Shown: in pieces, positions 55,724 through 64,000 of the stretch
Layout of the letters: every line of letters begins with the position of its first letter
How positions within the stretch are numbered: the stretch's first letter is position 1
Assembly (NCBI RefSeq): GCF_001824475.1
Contig: NZ_MHXN01000023.1
Coordinates: forward strand, 30,173 to 94,172
From: Phenylobacterium sp. RIFCSPHIGHO2_01_FULL_69_31
GTDB taxonomy: Bacteria; Pseudomonadota; Alphaproteobacteria; Caulobacterales; Caulobacteraceae
Direction: 5' to 3'
Length of the DNA stretch: 64,000 nt
The notes under the pieces: generated by a model
The model's input: only the letters and a program-made list of their open reading frames with translations
The model's database searches: none
What the model was told of the DNA's origin: nothing
Position numbers and translations under genes: made by a program

Positions 55724-57151
55724 TCAGCGGGTGGACGCGGGGCTCGGCAGCTCCTCGCCGGTCAGGCCTTCCAGGGCGGCGGCGGGGTCGAAGGTGGTCG
55801 CTTCCCGGGCCTCGAGCTGACGGCGCACCTCGGCGGCGCGCTCGGCCGTCAGGCGGTAGCCGATCAGGCAGGCGGCCCCCAGCATGACGAACACGATCGG
55901 CCCGACCAGGAACGACAGCATCAGTGCGTTGATCGCCTCCGGCGTGTTCCGCTGACCCAGTTGGGGATCGTAGCCCACGCGCGAGAGCACGCCGAAGGTC
56001 AGGAAGATCGAGCCGCCGGCTGCGATCTTCGTGGTGAGGGTGGTCATGGCGAACAGCAGGCCGCTGCGCTCCTTGCCCTGCTTCAGGCGGATCTCGTCGG
56101 CCACGTCGGCGGTCATGGCCCGCGTCAGCACGTTAAATCCGGCTGCCAGGAAGCCGGTGAAGAACAGGGTCGGCAGCGTCGCCAGCACGTAGCCCTTGGG
56201 CAGGAAGGGCAGCGTCGCGAGCAGAAGGGAATAGCCCACCGCCGTCAGCATCACGGTGCGGTGCTTGCTGATCTTCGTCGCCAGCCAGGCCAGGAACGGG
56301 GCTCCGACGACACCGGCCAGGATGTAGACCGCAAGCAGGATGTTCGCCTCGGCGGCGGTGAACTGCATGTAGTCGCGGCTATAGAAAAGGTAGAGCGCGG
56401 CCATCCAGCCGGGGCCCAGCGACACCACCAGGTCGACGAGCAGGATCCGAGACATGCTGTGGTCGGTGACCAGCTCCCAGTAGTCCCGCAGGCGGAAACG
56501 CTGGCCCGGCGCCTCGGCGGCGACGGTCTCGGGCGTGCGCCAGACCACGAGGGCGACGGCGACGGGCGTGAGGAAGATCAGGTACCAGACCATGGCGCGG
56601 ACGCCTTCGGCGTCGCTGTAGCCGGCGTTCTCCATGGCGATCGGGATCGCCAGGACGCTGACCGCCCCCAGAACGCCCACCGCCATCATGACGCCGAACA
56701 ACCGGGCGCGGTCGTCATACGACTTGGCGAGGGTCGAGGCCCAGGCCTGGTGCGACAGCATCAGGATCGAGACGCCGAGGTACATCACCAGCAGCCAGGT
56801 GATGAGGTAGTCGGTGCCGACCCCACGACCCGCGGTCAGCAGCATGTAGAGGCCCAGCATCATCAGCGGCGCGCCGGCGAGGGTCCACACGCGGTAGCGG
56901 CCGAAGCGGCTGCGGGTCCGGTCCATGCCGAGACCGAGCATGACCTCGATGGGCACGTCGATCAGCCGGACCGTGCCGAAGGCCGCGGCGACCACGGCCA
57001 GCGGGACGCCGATGCTGGCGGCGAAGTAGGCGGGCAGGTGGACCGCCACGGCGATCATCAGGGCCTGCAGCGGCAGGCTGGTGGCGGAGAAGGCCAGCGC
57101 CGTGCCCAGGGGCAGGCGAGAGGGCCGGGAAGGCGTCGCCCCGACGATCAC
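55724..57151 (-). CDS. MelB-like (GPH) MFS symporter, copy B
   Basis: A 475-residue twelve-helix transporter. Glycoside-pentoside-hexuronide signature residues appear in VRLIDVPIEVMLGLGMDRTRSRFGRYR near residue 60; FGRYRVW is the typical GPH loop. Closely similar throughout to the upstream gene (57148-58569), including the C-terminal ALEGLTGEEL versus ALEAMTGEDL. The two overlap by 4 bases and form a tandem duplicate. Substrate probably a sugar or glycoside, but not assignable. Confidence 0.86.
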   Translation of the reverse strand: MIVGATPSRPSRLPLGTALAFSATSLPLQALMIAVAVHLPAYFAASIGVPLAVVAAAFGTVRLIDVPIEVMLGLGMDRTRSRFGRYRVWTLAGAPLMMLGLYMLLTAGRGVGTDYLITWLLVMYLGVSILMLSHQAWASTLAKSYDDRARLFGVMMAVGVLGAVSVLAIPIAMENAGYSDAEGVRAMVWYLIFLTPVAVALVVWRTPETVAAEAPGQRFRLRDYWELVTDHSMSRILLVDLVVSLGPGWMAALYLFYSRDYMQFTAAEANILLAVYILAGVVGAPFLAWLATKISKHRTVMLTAVGYSLLLATLPFLPKGYVLATLPTLFFTGFLAAGFNVLTRAMTADVADEIRLKQGKERSGLLFAMTTLTTKIAAGGSIFLTFGVLSRVGYDPQLGQRNTPEAINALMLSFLVGPIVFVMLGAACLIGYRLTAERAAEVRRQLEAREATTFDPAAALEGLTGEELPSPASTR

Positions 57152-58569
57152 GAGGGCCGATTGGCTGGGGCTAGGTCTTCGCCCGTCATGGCTTCGAGTG
57201 CGGCCGCCGGGTCAATGAGGGCGTCGCGCTCCTCCAGCTTGCGCTGGATCTCGGCGTGCCGGTCCGCGCTCAGGCGATAGCCGATGAAGCAGGCGCCGGC
57301 GGCCATCACGAAGACGATGGGGCCGGCGATATAGGCGATCTCCAGGCCCTGGATCGCCTCGGGTGTGTTCACCGCGCCGGCCTGGGCCTTGTAGCCGATG
57401 GCCGCCAGCACGTTGAAGGTGAGGAAGATTGACCCCGCGGTCGCCAGCTTCGATGTCGCGGTAATGCCGGCATACATCAGGCCCATCCACTCGCGCCCGC
57501 TATCCAGCCGCAGCTCGTCGGCGATGTCGGCGCATATGGCGCGGATCATCACGGTGAAGCCCGCGGCCATGGCGCCCACCACGAACATGCCGGGCGCGAA
57601 GATCAGGAACTCGCCCGGCGGCAAGAACGGGATCACGATCAGGCCGAGCGAATAGATCGTGGTGTTCACGATCAGGGCCCGGTGCTTGCTGATCCGGTTG
57701 GCCAGCCACGCGGCGAAGGGCGCCCCGGCGAAACCGGCGGCCACATAGATCAGCAGCAGCAGGTTGGCCTCGGCCGTGTCGAAGCCGCGGCTGTCCTTGA
57801 AGTAGAACAGGTACATCGCCGCCATCCACCCCGGCCCCAGGGTGACGAGCAGGTCCGCGACCAGCACGCGGACGACGTTGCCGCGGGTGAAGAGCGCCGC
57901 GTAGTCCTTGAGCGTGAAGTGGGTGGCGTGGTCCTTGGCGATACGCTCCGGCGAGAACGCCACGACCAGCAGGCAGGTCACCGCCGTGCTGAGGATGATG
58001 AACCAGATCATGGCCCGCACGCCCTCGGCGTCGCTGGCGCCGGCCTGGGTCATGAACACAGGGATCAGCAGTACCGCCATGGCGCCGACGACGCCCAGGG
58101 CGGTAATGGCCCCGAAGATCCGCGATCGTTCCTTGTAGGTCGCTGCGAGCCGTCCGCCCCACGCCAGGTGCGAGAGGTAGATGCCGGAGTATCCGAGGTA
58201 CATCACCAGCAGCCAGAAGCCGAGGTAGAGCGCGCCGACCTGGCTGTTGGATTGGATCAGCATGTAGAAGCCGAGCATCAGCACGGGCGCCCCGCAGGCC
58301 ATCCAGATCCGATAGCGGCCGAAGCGCGTCCGGGTGCGATCCATGGCGACGCCAATGGCCGCATCGATGGGGATGTCGATGAACCGCACCAGCGCAAAGA
58401 CCGTCCCGACCACCGCCAGGGAAAGACCGAGCTCGGAAGCGAAATATCGGGGAAGGTGGACCGTCGCCGCCAGGGTCAGGGCCCCGACCGGAACCGCCGC
58501 GCTGGCGAACGCCAGGACCGCAGGAAGCGGGAGCGCGCCATTCGCTGCGGACGGCGTAGCCTTTGACAC
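57148..58569 (-). CDS. MelB-like (GPH) MFS symporter, copy A
   Basis: About 473 residues, nearly the same length as its paralogue. The GTG at 58569 is preceded by AGGAGAGG with 8-base spacing and is preferred to the ATG at 58632. Twelve hydrophobic segments; VRFIDIPIDAAIGVAMDRTRTRFGRYR matches the GPH motif. First gene of the two-transporter unit. No sugar-degrading enzyme or regulator is adjacent. Confidence 0.86.
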   Translation of the reverse strand: MSKATPSAANGALPLPAVLAFASAAVPVGALTLAATVHLPRYFASELGLSLAVVGTVFALVRFIDIPIDAAIGVAMDRTRTRFGRYRIWMACGAPVLMLGFYMLIQSNSQVGALYLGFWLLVMYLGYSGIYLSHLAWGGRLAATYKERSRIFGAITALGVVGAMAVLLIPVFMTQAGASDAEGVRAMIWFIILSTAVTCLLVVAFSPERIAKDHATHFTLKDYAALFTRGNVVRVLVADLLVTLGPGWMAAMYLFYFKDSRGFDTAEANLLLLIYVAAGFAGAPFAAWLANRISKHRALIVNTTIYSLGLIVIPFLPPGEFLIFAPGMFVVGAMAAGFTVMIRAICADIADELRLDSGREWMGLMYAGITATSKLATAGSIFLTFNVLAAIGYKAQAGAVNTPEAIQGLEIAYIAGPIVFVMAAGACFIGYRLSADRHAEIQRKLEERDALIDPAAALEAMTGEDLAPANRPS

Positions 58570-58735
58570 GTGAACCCTCTCCTGGAACGACGCCTCTGAA
58601 AGGGCGCTGCGTTTTAGGTTACGCGCGTTCACTCACACGGGCGCAAGTGGAATTGGGTTACAAACAAGAAAGACAGCCATGCCCCGGCGCATGGCCGCGC
58701 CCCCCTGCAACGTCAGGGAGGCGCGCCCGCGGGAC

Positions 58736-59641
58736 TCAACCGCCCTGCATCTTGCGGAAGAACTTCTGGGTCTGCTCGCCGCCGTTCATGTAGGCCTTGG
58801 CGCCGGTCTCGTCGGTGATCTTGGCCCAGTTGTCGCGGACCGCTTCCACCGAGGCCTTGTCGCCGAGGTAGACGCCCTCGGTCTCGACGATGCGGGAGAG
58901 GGCGAAGGCGCCGGCGCCCGCGGTCAGGATCGCGCCGGTGGGCGCTTCGTCCGAGCACAGGAACACGACGCCCGGGGTCACGTATTCGGGCTTCAGCTGC
59001 TCCAGCACCTGCGGCGGCATGCCCAGGTTCTCGGTCATCCGAGTCGCTGCCACCGGGCTGATGGCGTTGACGTGGACGTTGTTCTTCTGGCCCTCGAGCT
59101 TCAGGGTGTTCATCAGGCCGATGAGGCCCAGCTTGGCGGCGCCGTAGTTCGACTGGCCGAAGTTGCCGTAGAGGCCCGACGACGAGGTGGTGACGACGAT
59201 GCGGCCGTAGTTCTGGGTGCGCATGATCTCCCAGACCGCCTTGACCGGCTTCACGGTGCCGAACAGGTGGACGTCGACCACGACACTGAAGTCGCCGAAT
59301 TCCATCTTGGCGAAGGTCTTGTCACGCAGAATGCCGGCGTTGGCGACCAGGATGTCGATCCGGCCCCAGGCGTCCATGGCGTCCTTGACCATCCGGGCGA
59401 CGCCGGCGTCATCGGTGACCGACGAGCCGTTGGCGATGGCTTCGCCGCCCAGCGCCTTGATCTCTTCCACGACCTTGTTGGCCGCGTCCGAGCCGCCGCC
59501 CGAGCCGTCCATCGAGCCGCCGAGATCGTTGACCACGACCTTGGCGCCGCGTCGCGCCAGTTCCAGCGCATGCTGCCGGCCCAGGCCGCCGCCCGCGCCC
59601 GTCACGATCGCCACTTTGCCGTCGAAGCGGATGTCCGCCAT
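58736..59641 (-). CDS. Short-chain dehydrogenase/reductase (MFE-2-like)
   Basis: About 301 residues from ATG 59641 (MADIRFDGKV); an in-frame ATG lies at 59653. NAD-binding TGAGGGLGR, the extended GGSMDGSGGGSDAANKVVEEI insert, NAG in VANAGILRDKTF, and the catalytic Ser-Tyr-Lys in TTSSSGLYGNFGQSNYGAAK. The insert and length match the dehydrogenase domain of multifunctional beta-oxidation enzyme type 2. A likely 3-hydroxyacyl-CoA dehydrogenase; substrate not proven. Confidence 0.9.
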   Translation of the reverse strand: MADIRFDGKVAIVTGAGGGLGRQHALELARRGAKVVVNDLGGSMDGSGGGSDAANKVVEEIKALGGEAIANGSSVTDDAGVARMVKDAMDAWGRIDILVANAGILRDKTFAKMEFGDFSVVVDVHLFGTVKPVKAVWEIMRTQNYGRIVVTTSSSGLYGNFGQSNYGAAKLGLIGLMNTLKLEGQKNNVHVNAISPVAATRMTENLGMPPQVLEQLKPEYVTPGVVFLCSDEAPTGAILTAGAGAFALSRIVETEGVYLGDKASVEAVRDNWAKITDETGAKAYMNGGEQTQKFFRKMQGG

Positions 59642-59654
59642 GAGATCCCTCATT

Positions 59655-59666
59655 GAACAGGTGTTC
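59655..59666 (-). promoter_or_regulatory. Short palindrome upstream of the SDR gene
   Basis: GAACA-GG-TGTTC, 14 bases upstream of the ATG at 59641. The 5-bp arms around a 2-base centre resemble half-sites of TetR- or nuclear-type operators, but a 10-base dyad can occur by chance. Confidence 0.25.
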
Positions 59667-59742
59667 GAAATCGGCGCGCGTTGTGCGGCGCGGGAGGGAT
59701 GGCGTCAAGGCGACGTCAGGGAATGGGGCCAGTCGCGGGAGG

Positions 59743-60714
59743 TCAGCTGCGGGGCGTGGCGGTGGTTTGCGCCTGCTGCTGGCCCCGGACGAACTTCACC
59801 AGCACCCGCTGGCCGATGAGGAACGGGGCGCCGGTGGAATCCACCACCACCTCGACCACCCGGTCGTCGGTGCGCTCGGTGGGATCGTCCGACTGTAGCT
59901 TGCGGGCGCCGAACACGGCCGCTCGGCGCAGGACCTTGCCGGGGTAGACCTTGGTCGGATCGCTCTCGGGCGACATCTGCACCGTCTGGCCGATGCCGAC
60001 GAAGGGCAGGGAGCCCTCGGCGATCTCGGCGCGCACGATGCGGCCGGCCCGCGGCTCCACGTCGAACATGTTCGAGACGTTCAGGGTCGAGGCCCCGGCG
60101 CCCGGGTTGGCGTAGCGGCGGACGATGCGGCCGTCGGCCGGCGCGCGGATGATCGACAGCTCCTGATCGTACCGGGACTCGTTCAGGCGGGCCTGGTTGG
60201 TGGCGACGACCGCCTGCTGGGCCATGATCCGCGCCTCGGCCTCGCGCACCGCGTCGCGGGCCTGATCCAGCCTCTGGGCGGCCACGAAGTTCGAGGGGGC
60301 CAGACCCTCCAGCCGGCGGTGCTCGCGCTGGGCGGCCGAGAGCTGGACCTGCAGCAGGGCGAGGGCGGCGCGGGCCTGGCGCACCTCGGCGGAGGCGCGT
60401 TCGGCGGCGAGGCGTGGCTCGTCGTCCTCGAGGCGCGCCAGCACCTGGCCCTTCACCACGTCGTCGCCTTCCTGGACCAGGACATCGCGGATGACGCCGG
60501 CGCGGCGTGCGGCCACCTGGATGATGCCGCCTTCCACGTCGGCCTTGCCGTTGGCGATGGCGGCATAGGGGCTGGGCTTCACGGCGGCGGCGGCCTTGGT
60601 CTCCTCGGCCTTCTTGGCCTTGGCCTGGTTGGACATGAACATCGCGCCGCCGCCCCCCAGGAGCAGGAGGACCACGGCGATCCAGACGAAGCGGTTGCGG
60701 AGGAGGGCGGGCAT
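59743..60714 (-). CDS. devB: HlyD-family membrane fusion protein (DevB-like)
   Basis: A 323-residue periplasmic adaptor: N-terminal transmembrane helix (FVWIAVVLLLLGGGGAMF), barrel-sandwich half-motif VAARRAGVIRDVLVQEGDDVVKGQVLARL, a coiled-coil hairpin (about residues 95-175) and the second half IIRAPADGRIVRRYANPGA. It bridges the ABC permease to an outer-membrane channel. Directly followed upstream in operon order by devC and devA-type genes (5-base gap to the ATPase gene). Confidence 0.9.
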   Translation of the reverse strand: MPALLRNRFVWIAVVLLLLGGGGAMFMSNQAKAKKAEETKAAAAVKPSPYAAIANGKADVEGGIIQVAARRAGVIRDVLVQEGDDVVKGQVLARLEDDEPRLAAERASAEVRQARAALALLQVQLSAAQREHRRLEGLAPSNFVAAQRLDQARDAVREAEARIMAQQAVVATNQARLNESRYDQELSIIRAPADGRIVRRYANPGAGASTLNVSNMFDVEPRAGRIVRAEIAEGSLPFVGIGQTVQMSPESDPTKVYPGKVLRRAAVFGARKLQSDDPTERTDDRVVEVVVDSTGAPFLIGQRVLVKFVRGQQQAQTTATPRS

Positions 60715-60719
60715 GGACG

Positions 60720-61469
60720 TCAGGCCTCGATGAGCTCGGGTTGTCGTTGGGCGGGGGCCGCCTGGGCGGTCGGCTGCACGCGCCGGTCGTCCAGGATGCG
60801 GCCGTCTTCCAGGTGGATGACGCGGTCGGCGTAGGCTTCCAGGCGCGGGTCGTGGGTGACGCAGATCACGGCGGCGCCGTGCTGCTTGGCCGCCCGCTGG
60901 ATCAGCTTGATCACCACCTGGCCGTTCTCGCCGTCGAGCGCGCTGGTGGGCTCGTCAGCGAACAGCAGGCGCGGGTCCTTGGCCAGCGCCCGGGCGATGG
61001 CGACCCGCTGCTTCTCGCCGCCCGACAGTTCGGACGGGCGCTGGTTCATGCGCGTCTCGAGGCCCACTTCCATGAGGGCGTTGGCCGCCTTCTCGCGGGC
61101 GACCGTCTTGGAATGGCCCTGGTACTTCAGGATGATCTCGACCTGCTGCAGGGCGGTCAGCGCCGAGAACAGGTTGAAGCCCTGGAAGATGAAGCCGCAG
61201 TGGTCCAGGCGGAACCGGTCGAGACGACCCGAGCGCATGCCCCAGATGTCCTGCTCCAGGGCGGTGACTCGGCCCTCGTCGGGCCTCAGCAGGCCGGACA
61301 GCGCCGCCACGAGGGTCGACTTGCCCGAGCCCGACGGGCCCATGACCATCGTCACCTCGCCGTGGCGGGCGTCGAAGTCGACGCGCTTCAGCACCTCGAT
61401 GTGGCTGCGCCCGGTCTTGAAGCGCTTGTAGATCCCCTGGGCCACGATGGCCGGCTTGGCAGAGCTCAT
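60720..61469 (-). CDS. devA: ABC transporter ATP-binding protein (DevA-like)
   Basis: A 249-residue ATPase: Walker A GPSGSGKST, Q-loop FIFQGFNLF, signature LSGGEKQRVAIARAL, Walker B LLFADEPTSALDGE, and the H-loop VTHDPRLE. MacB/LolD-like family. The start ATG (61469) overlaps the permease stop by 4 bases. Longer frames that run upstream through the permease are not real. Powers the DevBCA-type exporter. Confidence 0.93.
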   Translation of the reverse strand: MSSAKPAIVAQGIYKRFKTGRSHIEVLKRVDFDARHGEVTMVMGPSGSGKSTLVAALSGLLRPDEGRVTALEQDIWGMRSGRLDRFRLDHCGFIFQGFNLFSALTALQQVEIILKYQGHSKTVAREKAANALMEVGLETRMNQRPSELSGGEKQRVAIARALAKDPRLLFADEPTSALDGENGQVVIKLIQRAAKQHGAAVICVTHDPRLEAYADRVIHLEDGRILDDRRVQPTAQAAPAQRQPELIEA

Positions 61470-62608
61470 CGCAGCAGGTCCGCAGGTTGGCTCTTCTTCA
61501 GCACGCCCAGGGCCAGCAGGCCCGAAACGCCCGAGATCACGAGCAGCAGGATGGAGACGCCGATCACCCATGGCGCGGGAAAGCCCATCGGCAGGCCGCC
61601 GCGGGTAGCGAGCAGATAGACCCCGCCGGTGAAGAGGGCCGTCGCGCCCAAGCCCACCAGGCCGACCCAGAACGACAGCTCGACCACGATCAGGCGGAGC
61701 GAGCCCATGCCGACGCCCAGGGCGCGCAGCGAGGCGAATTCCTTGATCGACGACAGGATGGCCCCGCGCAGGGTCTGCGAGGTGATACCGACGCCGATCA
61801 GGAAGCCCAGGAAGACCGAGAAGCCCAGGAAGATGCCGATGATCTGTTCCTTCATCAGCGCGCCTTCGTTGGCCTCGGCGAGCTGCTGGCGGGTCCAGGC
61901 CTTGTAGGCGCCCTTGGCGTCGGCGTTCAGCTGGTCGCGGACGATCTCGGCGCGGGCAGGGTCCTTGATGCGGACCATCAGGGGCCCGGTCTTCCCACCC
62001 TTGGTCAGCATGCCCATCATCCGCATCGTGTCGCGGGACATCGTCACCGAGGCGTTGTTCACGTCCGGATAGCCGGTCAGGATGGCGCGCACGTAGACGG
62101 TCTTGCCGTTCAGCGACGCCGCATCCCCCAGCTTCACGCCCAGGCGGCCCAACTGGCTCTGGTCGATGGCGACCGAGTAGGGCTCCAGGAGCGCGGTGCG
62201 GATCTCTTCGGTGAAGTCGGTCGGCAGGTTCACGGCGCCGGGGCGCGTGTCGACCATGTTGACGTTCACATAGGTGGTGACGGCCTTCTTGCCGTCCTTG
62301 GGCCGGTTGATCCAGCGGCCGCCGTCGCCGTCGAAGGCGGCGACCTCGACCACCTCGGGATGCATGTAGATCTGCGGCTGCAGCCGGGCGGGCAGCGAGC
62401 CGCCGCCGGAGTTGATCAGGCTCTCCATCTTGGCCGGCAGGATCATGATGTCGGCGCGCGACCGGTCGATGGTGGCCGTCGCACCCTTCACGATGCCGGT
62501 GAACATGCCCACCTGGGCCAGGATCAGCAGGCCGGAAAAGGCCAGCGCCACCACGGCGGCCGTGTAACGCCGCCACTCGTAGAGCAGTGTTGCAAGCGCC
62601 AGAGACAT
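61466..62608 (-). CDS. devC: ABC transporter permease (DevC-like, FtsX family)
   Basis: A 380-residue permease with an N-terminal transmembrane helix, a large extracytoplasmic domain (about residues 45-250: GATATIDRSRADIMILPAKME onward) and three C-terminal helices, the FtsX/MacB topology. In cyanobacteria DevBCA exports heterocyst glycolipids; in other bacteria the substrate differs, so glycolipid or lipid export is only a family-level idea. Operon order devC-devA-devB. Confidence 0.91.
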   Translation of the reverse strand: MSLALATLLYEWRRYTAAVVALAFSGLLILAQVGMFTGIVKGATATIDRSRADIMILPAKMESLINSGGGSLPARLQPQIYMHPEVVEVAAFDGDGGRWINRPKDGKKAVTTYVNVNMVDTRPGAVNLPTDFTEEIRTALLEPYSVAIDQSQLGRLGVKLGDAASLNGKTVYVRAILTGYPDVNNASVTMSRDTMRMMGMLTKGGKTGPLMVRIKDPARAEIVRDQLNADAKGAYKAWTRQQLAEANEGALMKEQIIGIFLGFSVFLGFLIGVGITSQTLRGAILSSIKEFASLRALGVGMGSLRLIVVELSFWVGLVGLGATALFTGGVYLLATRGGLPMGFPAPWVIGVSILLLVISGVSGLLALGVLKKSQPADLLR

Positions 62609-62764
62609 TGTGACGAACAGCCCTCAACCTTCGAGCGCGGATGTCGCCGCCGGTCGGCCTGCCGAGCCAGTTAAATCGCGGTAAGGCCGGCAACCGTCGG
62701 GCGCGTTTGGGGCGCTCGCTGACTTGGAGGCGCGAGAGGGATCGGGCGGATGCGGCGGTCCCGA

Positions 62765-63676
62765 TTAAACCTTCGTAATCCGCTCAGGCGGCGCGCCGCG
62801 CATCCAGTCGATGAAGGCCCGGAGCGCCGGCGAGACCTGGCGGCGGCTGGGATAGTAGATGCTGTAGCCCGGAAAGGGCGGGCACCAGTCTTCAAGCAGG
62901 CGTACGAGGGCGCCCGATTCCAGCTCCTCCCGCACGGACGGTTCGGCCACGAACGCGATCCCCGCGCCGTCCATCGCGGCGTCCTTCAGGAGCTGGGCGT
63001 CGTCCACGATGAGCGGGCCGTCGACCGCCACGCGGCGCACGTCGTCGCCCTTCTCCAGCTCCCAGTCGTAGAAGGCGCCGGAGGGCCAGCGCAGCCGGAA
63101 ACAGGCGTGGCCGGCCAAGTCCTCCGGGGTCCTCGGCATGCCGCGCTGGGCGAGGTACTCCGGCGAGGCCACAGCCGCCATGCGCAGCGGCTTGCCGATC
63201 CGGACCGCGATCATCTCGGCCGGCAGGTTCTCGTCGAAGCGGATGCCGGCGTCGAAGCCGCCGGCCACGATGTCGATCAGGGCGTTGTCGCTCACCACCT
63301 CCACCCGGATGTCGGGGTAGGCCTTGAGGAACCCGCCCAGGCGCGGGGCGATGGCGAGGCGAGCCGCCGAGCGCGGCACGCTGAGCCGCAGCCGCCCGGC
63401 CGGGCGCTCGCGGAACGCCGCCACCTCCATCAGGCCCGCCTCGATGTCGGCCAGCGCCGGCGACAGCCGCGCCAGCAGCCGCTCTCCGGCCTCCGTGGGC
63501 GCCACGGCGCGGGTCGAACGGTTCAGCAGCCGCACCCCCAGGGCCGTCTCCATCCGCCGCAGCCTGTGGCTGAGCGCCGAGGCCGAGACTCCCATCACCT
63601 CGCCCGCCCGCCGGAAGCTGCGCAGCTCGGCCAGCAGGGCGAAGGCGGCGAGGTCGGGGATCGAGCGGCGGTCCAT
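62765..63676 (-). CDS. LysR-family transcriptional regulator
   Basis: About 303 residues from ATG 63676 (MDRRSIPDLA). The HTH is FRRAGEVMGVSASALSHRLRRMETALGVRLLNRSTR, then the effector-binding periplasmic-binding-protein-like domain with AGFDAGIRF and GIAFVAEPSV-type strands. Divergent from an aldo/keto reductase across about 100 bases, so that reductase is its probable target. Ligand unknown. Confidence 0.93.
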   Translation of the reverse strand: MDRRSIPDLAAFALLAELRSFRRAGEVMGVSASALSHRLRRMETALGVRLLNRSTRAVAPTEAGERLLARLSPALADIEAGLMEVAAFRERPAGRLRLSVPRSAARLAIAPRLGGFLKAYPDIRVEVVSDNALIDIVAGGFDAGIRFDENLPAEMIAVRIGKPLRMAAVASPEYLAQRGMPRTPEDLAGHACFRLRWPSGAFYDWELEKGDDVRRVAVDGPLIVDDAQLLKDAAMDGAGIAFVAEPSVREELESGALVRLLEDWCPPFPGYSIYYPSRRQVSPALRAFIDWMRGAPPERITKV

Positions 63677-63775
63677 TGCTGAATTCTGCTCAATGGATCG
63701 ATGACGCCACAAGCGGTTTTCGCGGCTTCGCTTCAGCGCCACCTGTTGGACACCGCCGCCGCAAAGGAGATCGCC

Positions 63776-64000
63776 ATGCATATGCGCAAGCTCGGAACCC
63801 AGGGCCTGGAAGTGTCCGCCATCGGCTTCGGCTGCATGGGGCTCTCGGGCGTGTACCAGCCGGCCGCTGAGGAGGCGCAGGCGCTGGCCGTGCTCGCCCG
63901 GGCGGTGGACCTGGGCGTCACCTTCTTCGACACCGCCGAGATCTACGGCATGCAGACGAACGAGGTGCAGGTGGGCAAGGGGCTTGCCCCCTTCCTGAAC
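63776..64000 (+). CDS. Aldo/keto reductase, cut by the window end
   Basis: The first 75 codons are present. From ATG 63776, with AAAGGAGA about 6 bases upstream; it reads MRKLGTQGLEVSAIGFGCMG and then VDLGVTFFDTAEIYGMQTNE. The catalytic Asp and Tyr motif FFDTAEIYG is intact. The AKR13/YakC-like N-terminus suggests an NADPH-dependent aldehyde reductase. Paired with the divergent LysR gene. The remainder lies outside. Confidence 0.9.
   Translation, partial: MHMRKLGTQGLEVSAIGFGCMGLSGVYQPAAEEAQALAVLARAVDLGVTFFDTAEIYGMQTNEVQVGKGLAPFLN

Noticed and set aside
60720..62693. A 657-codon frame that would fuse extra sequence to the N-terminus of the ABC ATPase
   Set aside because: The upstream part runs through the permease gene in another frame; the ATG at 61469 with a 4-base overlap is the natural start.

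Overview
The window is strongly GC-rich, gene-dense chromosomal DNA that looks like Caulobacterales (Caulobacter/Phenylobacterium type). The evidence is a canonical CtrA ending in Ala-Ala next to fliI-fliJ, the operon order fliF-fliG-fliH(flbE)-fliN-flbD-flhA, an alpha-type SspB, a two-piece permuted tmRNA gene, a GTTC-N7-GTTC LexA box and clustered GANTC (CcrM-type) sites. The genus is an inference; no rRNA is present. I found no complete tRNA gene, prophage, CRISPR array or intact insertion sequence.

Layout. 0-6 kb: cytochrome P450, M24 peptidase behind a palindromic operator, membrane-anchored alpha/beta hydrolase, and a Cys-rich HTH regulator divergent from an MFS exporter. 6-17.3 kb: double winged-helix protein, lysC, ubiG, FkbM methyltransferase, acyl-CoA ligase, hydrolase, chrA, Zn alcohol dehydrogenase, cytochrome c, LytM-type M23 peptidase, arsC. 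17.3-32.1 kb: polytopic M28 peptidase, ctrA and its promoter, fliI-fliJ, P1 peptidase, DUF4282 protein, and the six-gene fliF-flhA flagellar cluster. 32-37.6 kb: membrane serine hydrolase, C13 (caspase-fold) peptidase, thioesterase, sspB, ssrA, secreted unknown. 37.6-49.4 kb: ilvH and ilvI lie on the same strand but about 9.3 kb apart. Between them are a truncated GIY-YIG gene, two small unknown genes each followed at its 3' end by a copy of a hairpin repeat, an SOS-type gene, rtcB, unknowns, ybaK, a heme oxygenase/bacteriophytochrome pair and a VOC protein. 49.3-64 kb: ilv attenuator and leader peptide, miaA, serB, HAD phosphatase, UrcA-family protein, hflK-hflC, mrp, two tandem MelB-like transporters, an SDR, a DevBCA-type ABC exporter, and a LysR regulator divergent from an aldo/keto reductase cut by the window end.

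How genes work together. CtrA and FlbD belong to the cell-cycle/flagellar hierarchy that drives the basal-body genes here. ssrA and sspB lie next to each other: tmRNA tags stalled proteins and SspB delivers tagged proteins to ClpXP. ilvI and ilvH encode the two subunits of one enzyme, and ilvI appears controlled by attenuation through a leader peptide containing Ile-Leu-Val-Leu-Val. Heme oxygenase makes the biliverdin chromophore for the phytochrome encoded in the overlapping next gene.

Most unusual parts: the interrupted ilvI/ilvH pair with its cassette-like gene-plus-repeat units, the apparently leaderless LexA-controlled gene, the ssrA-sspB linkage with a tandem GAGTC repeat between them, and the dense GANTC cluster upstream of ctrA. 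All functional calls come from reading motifs; no database search was run.
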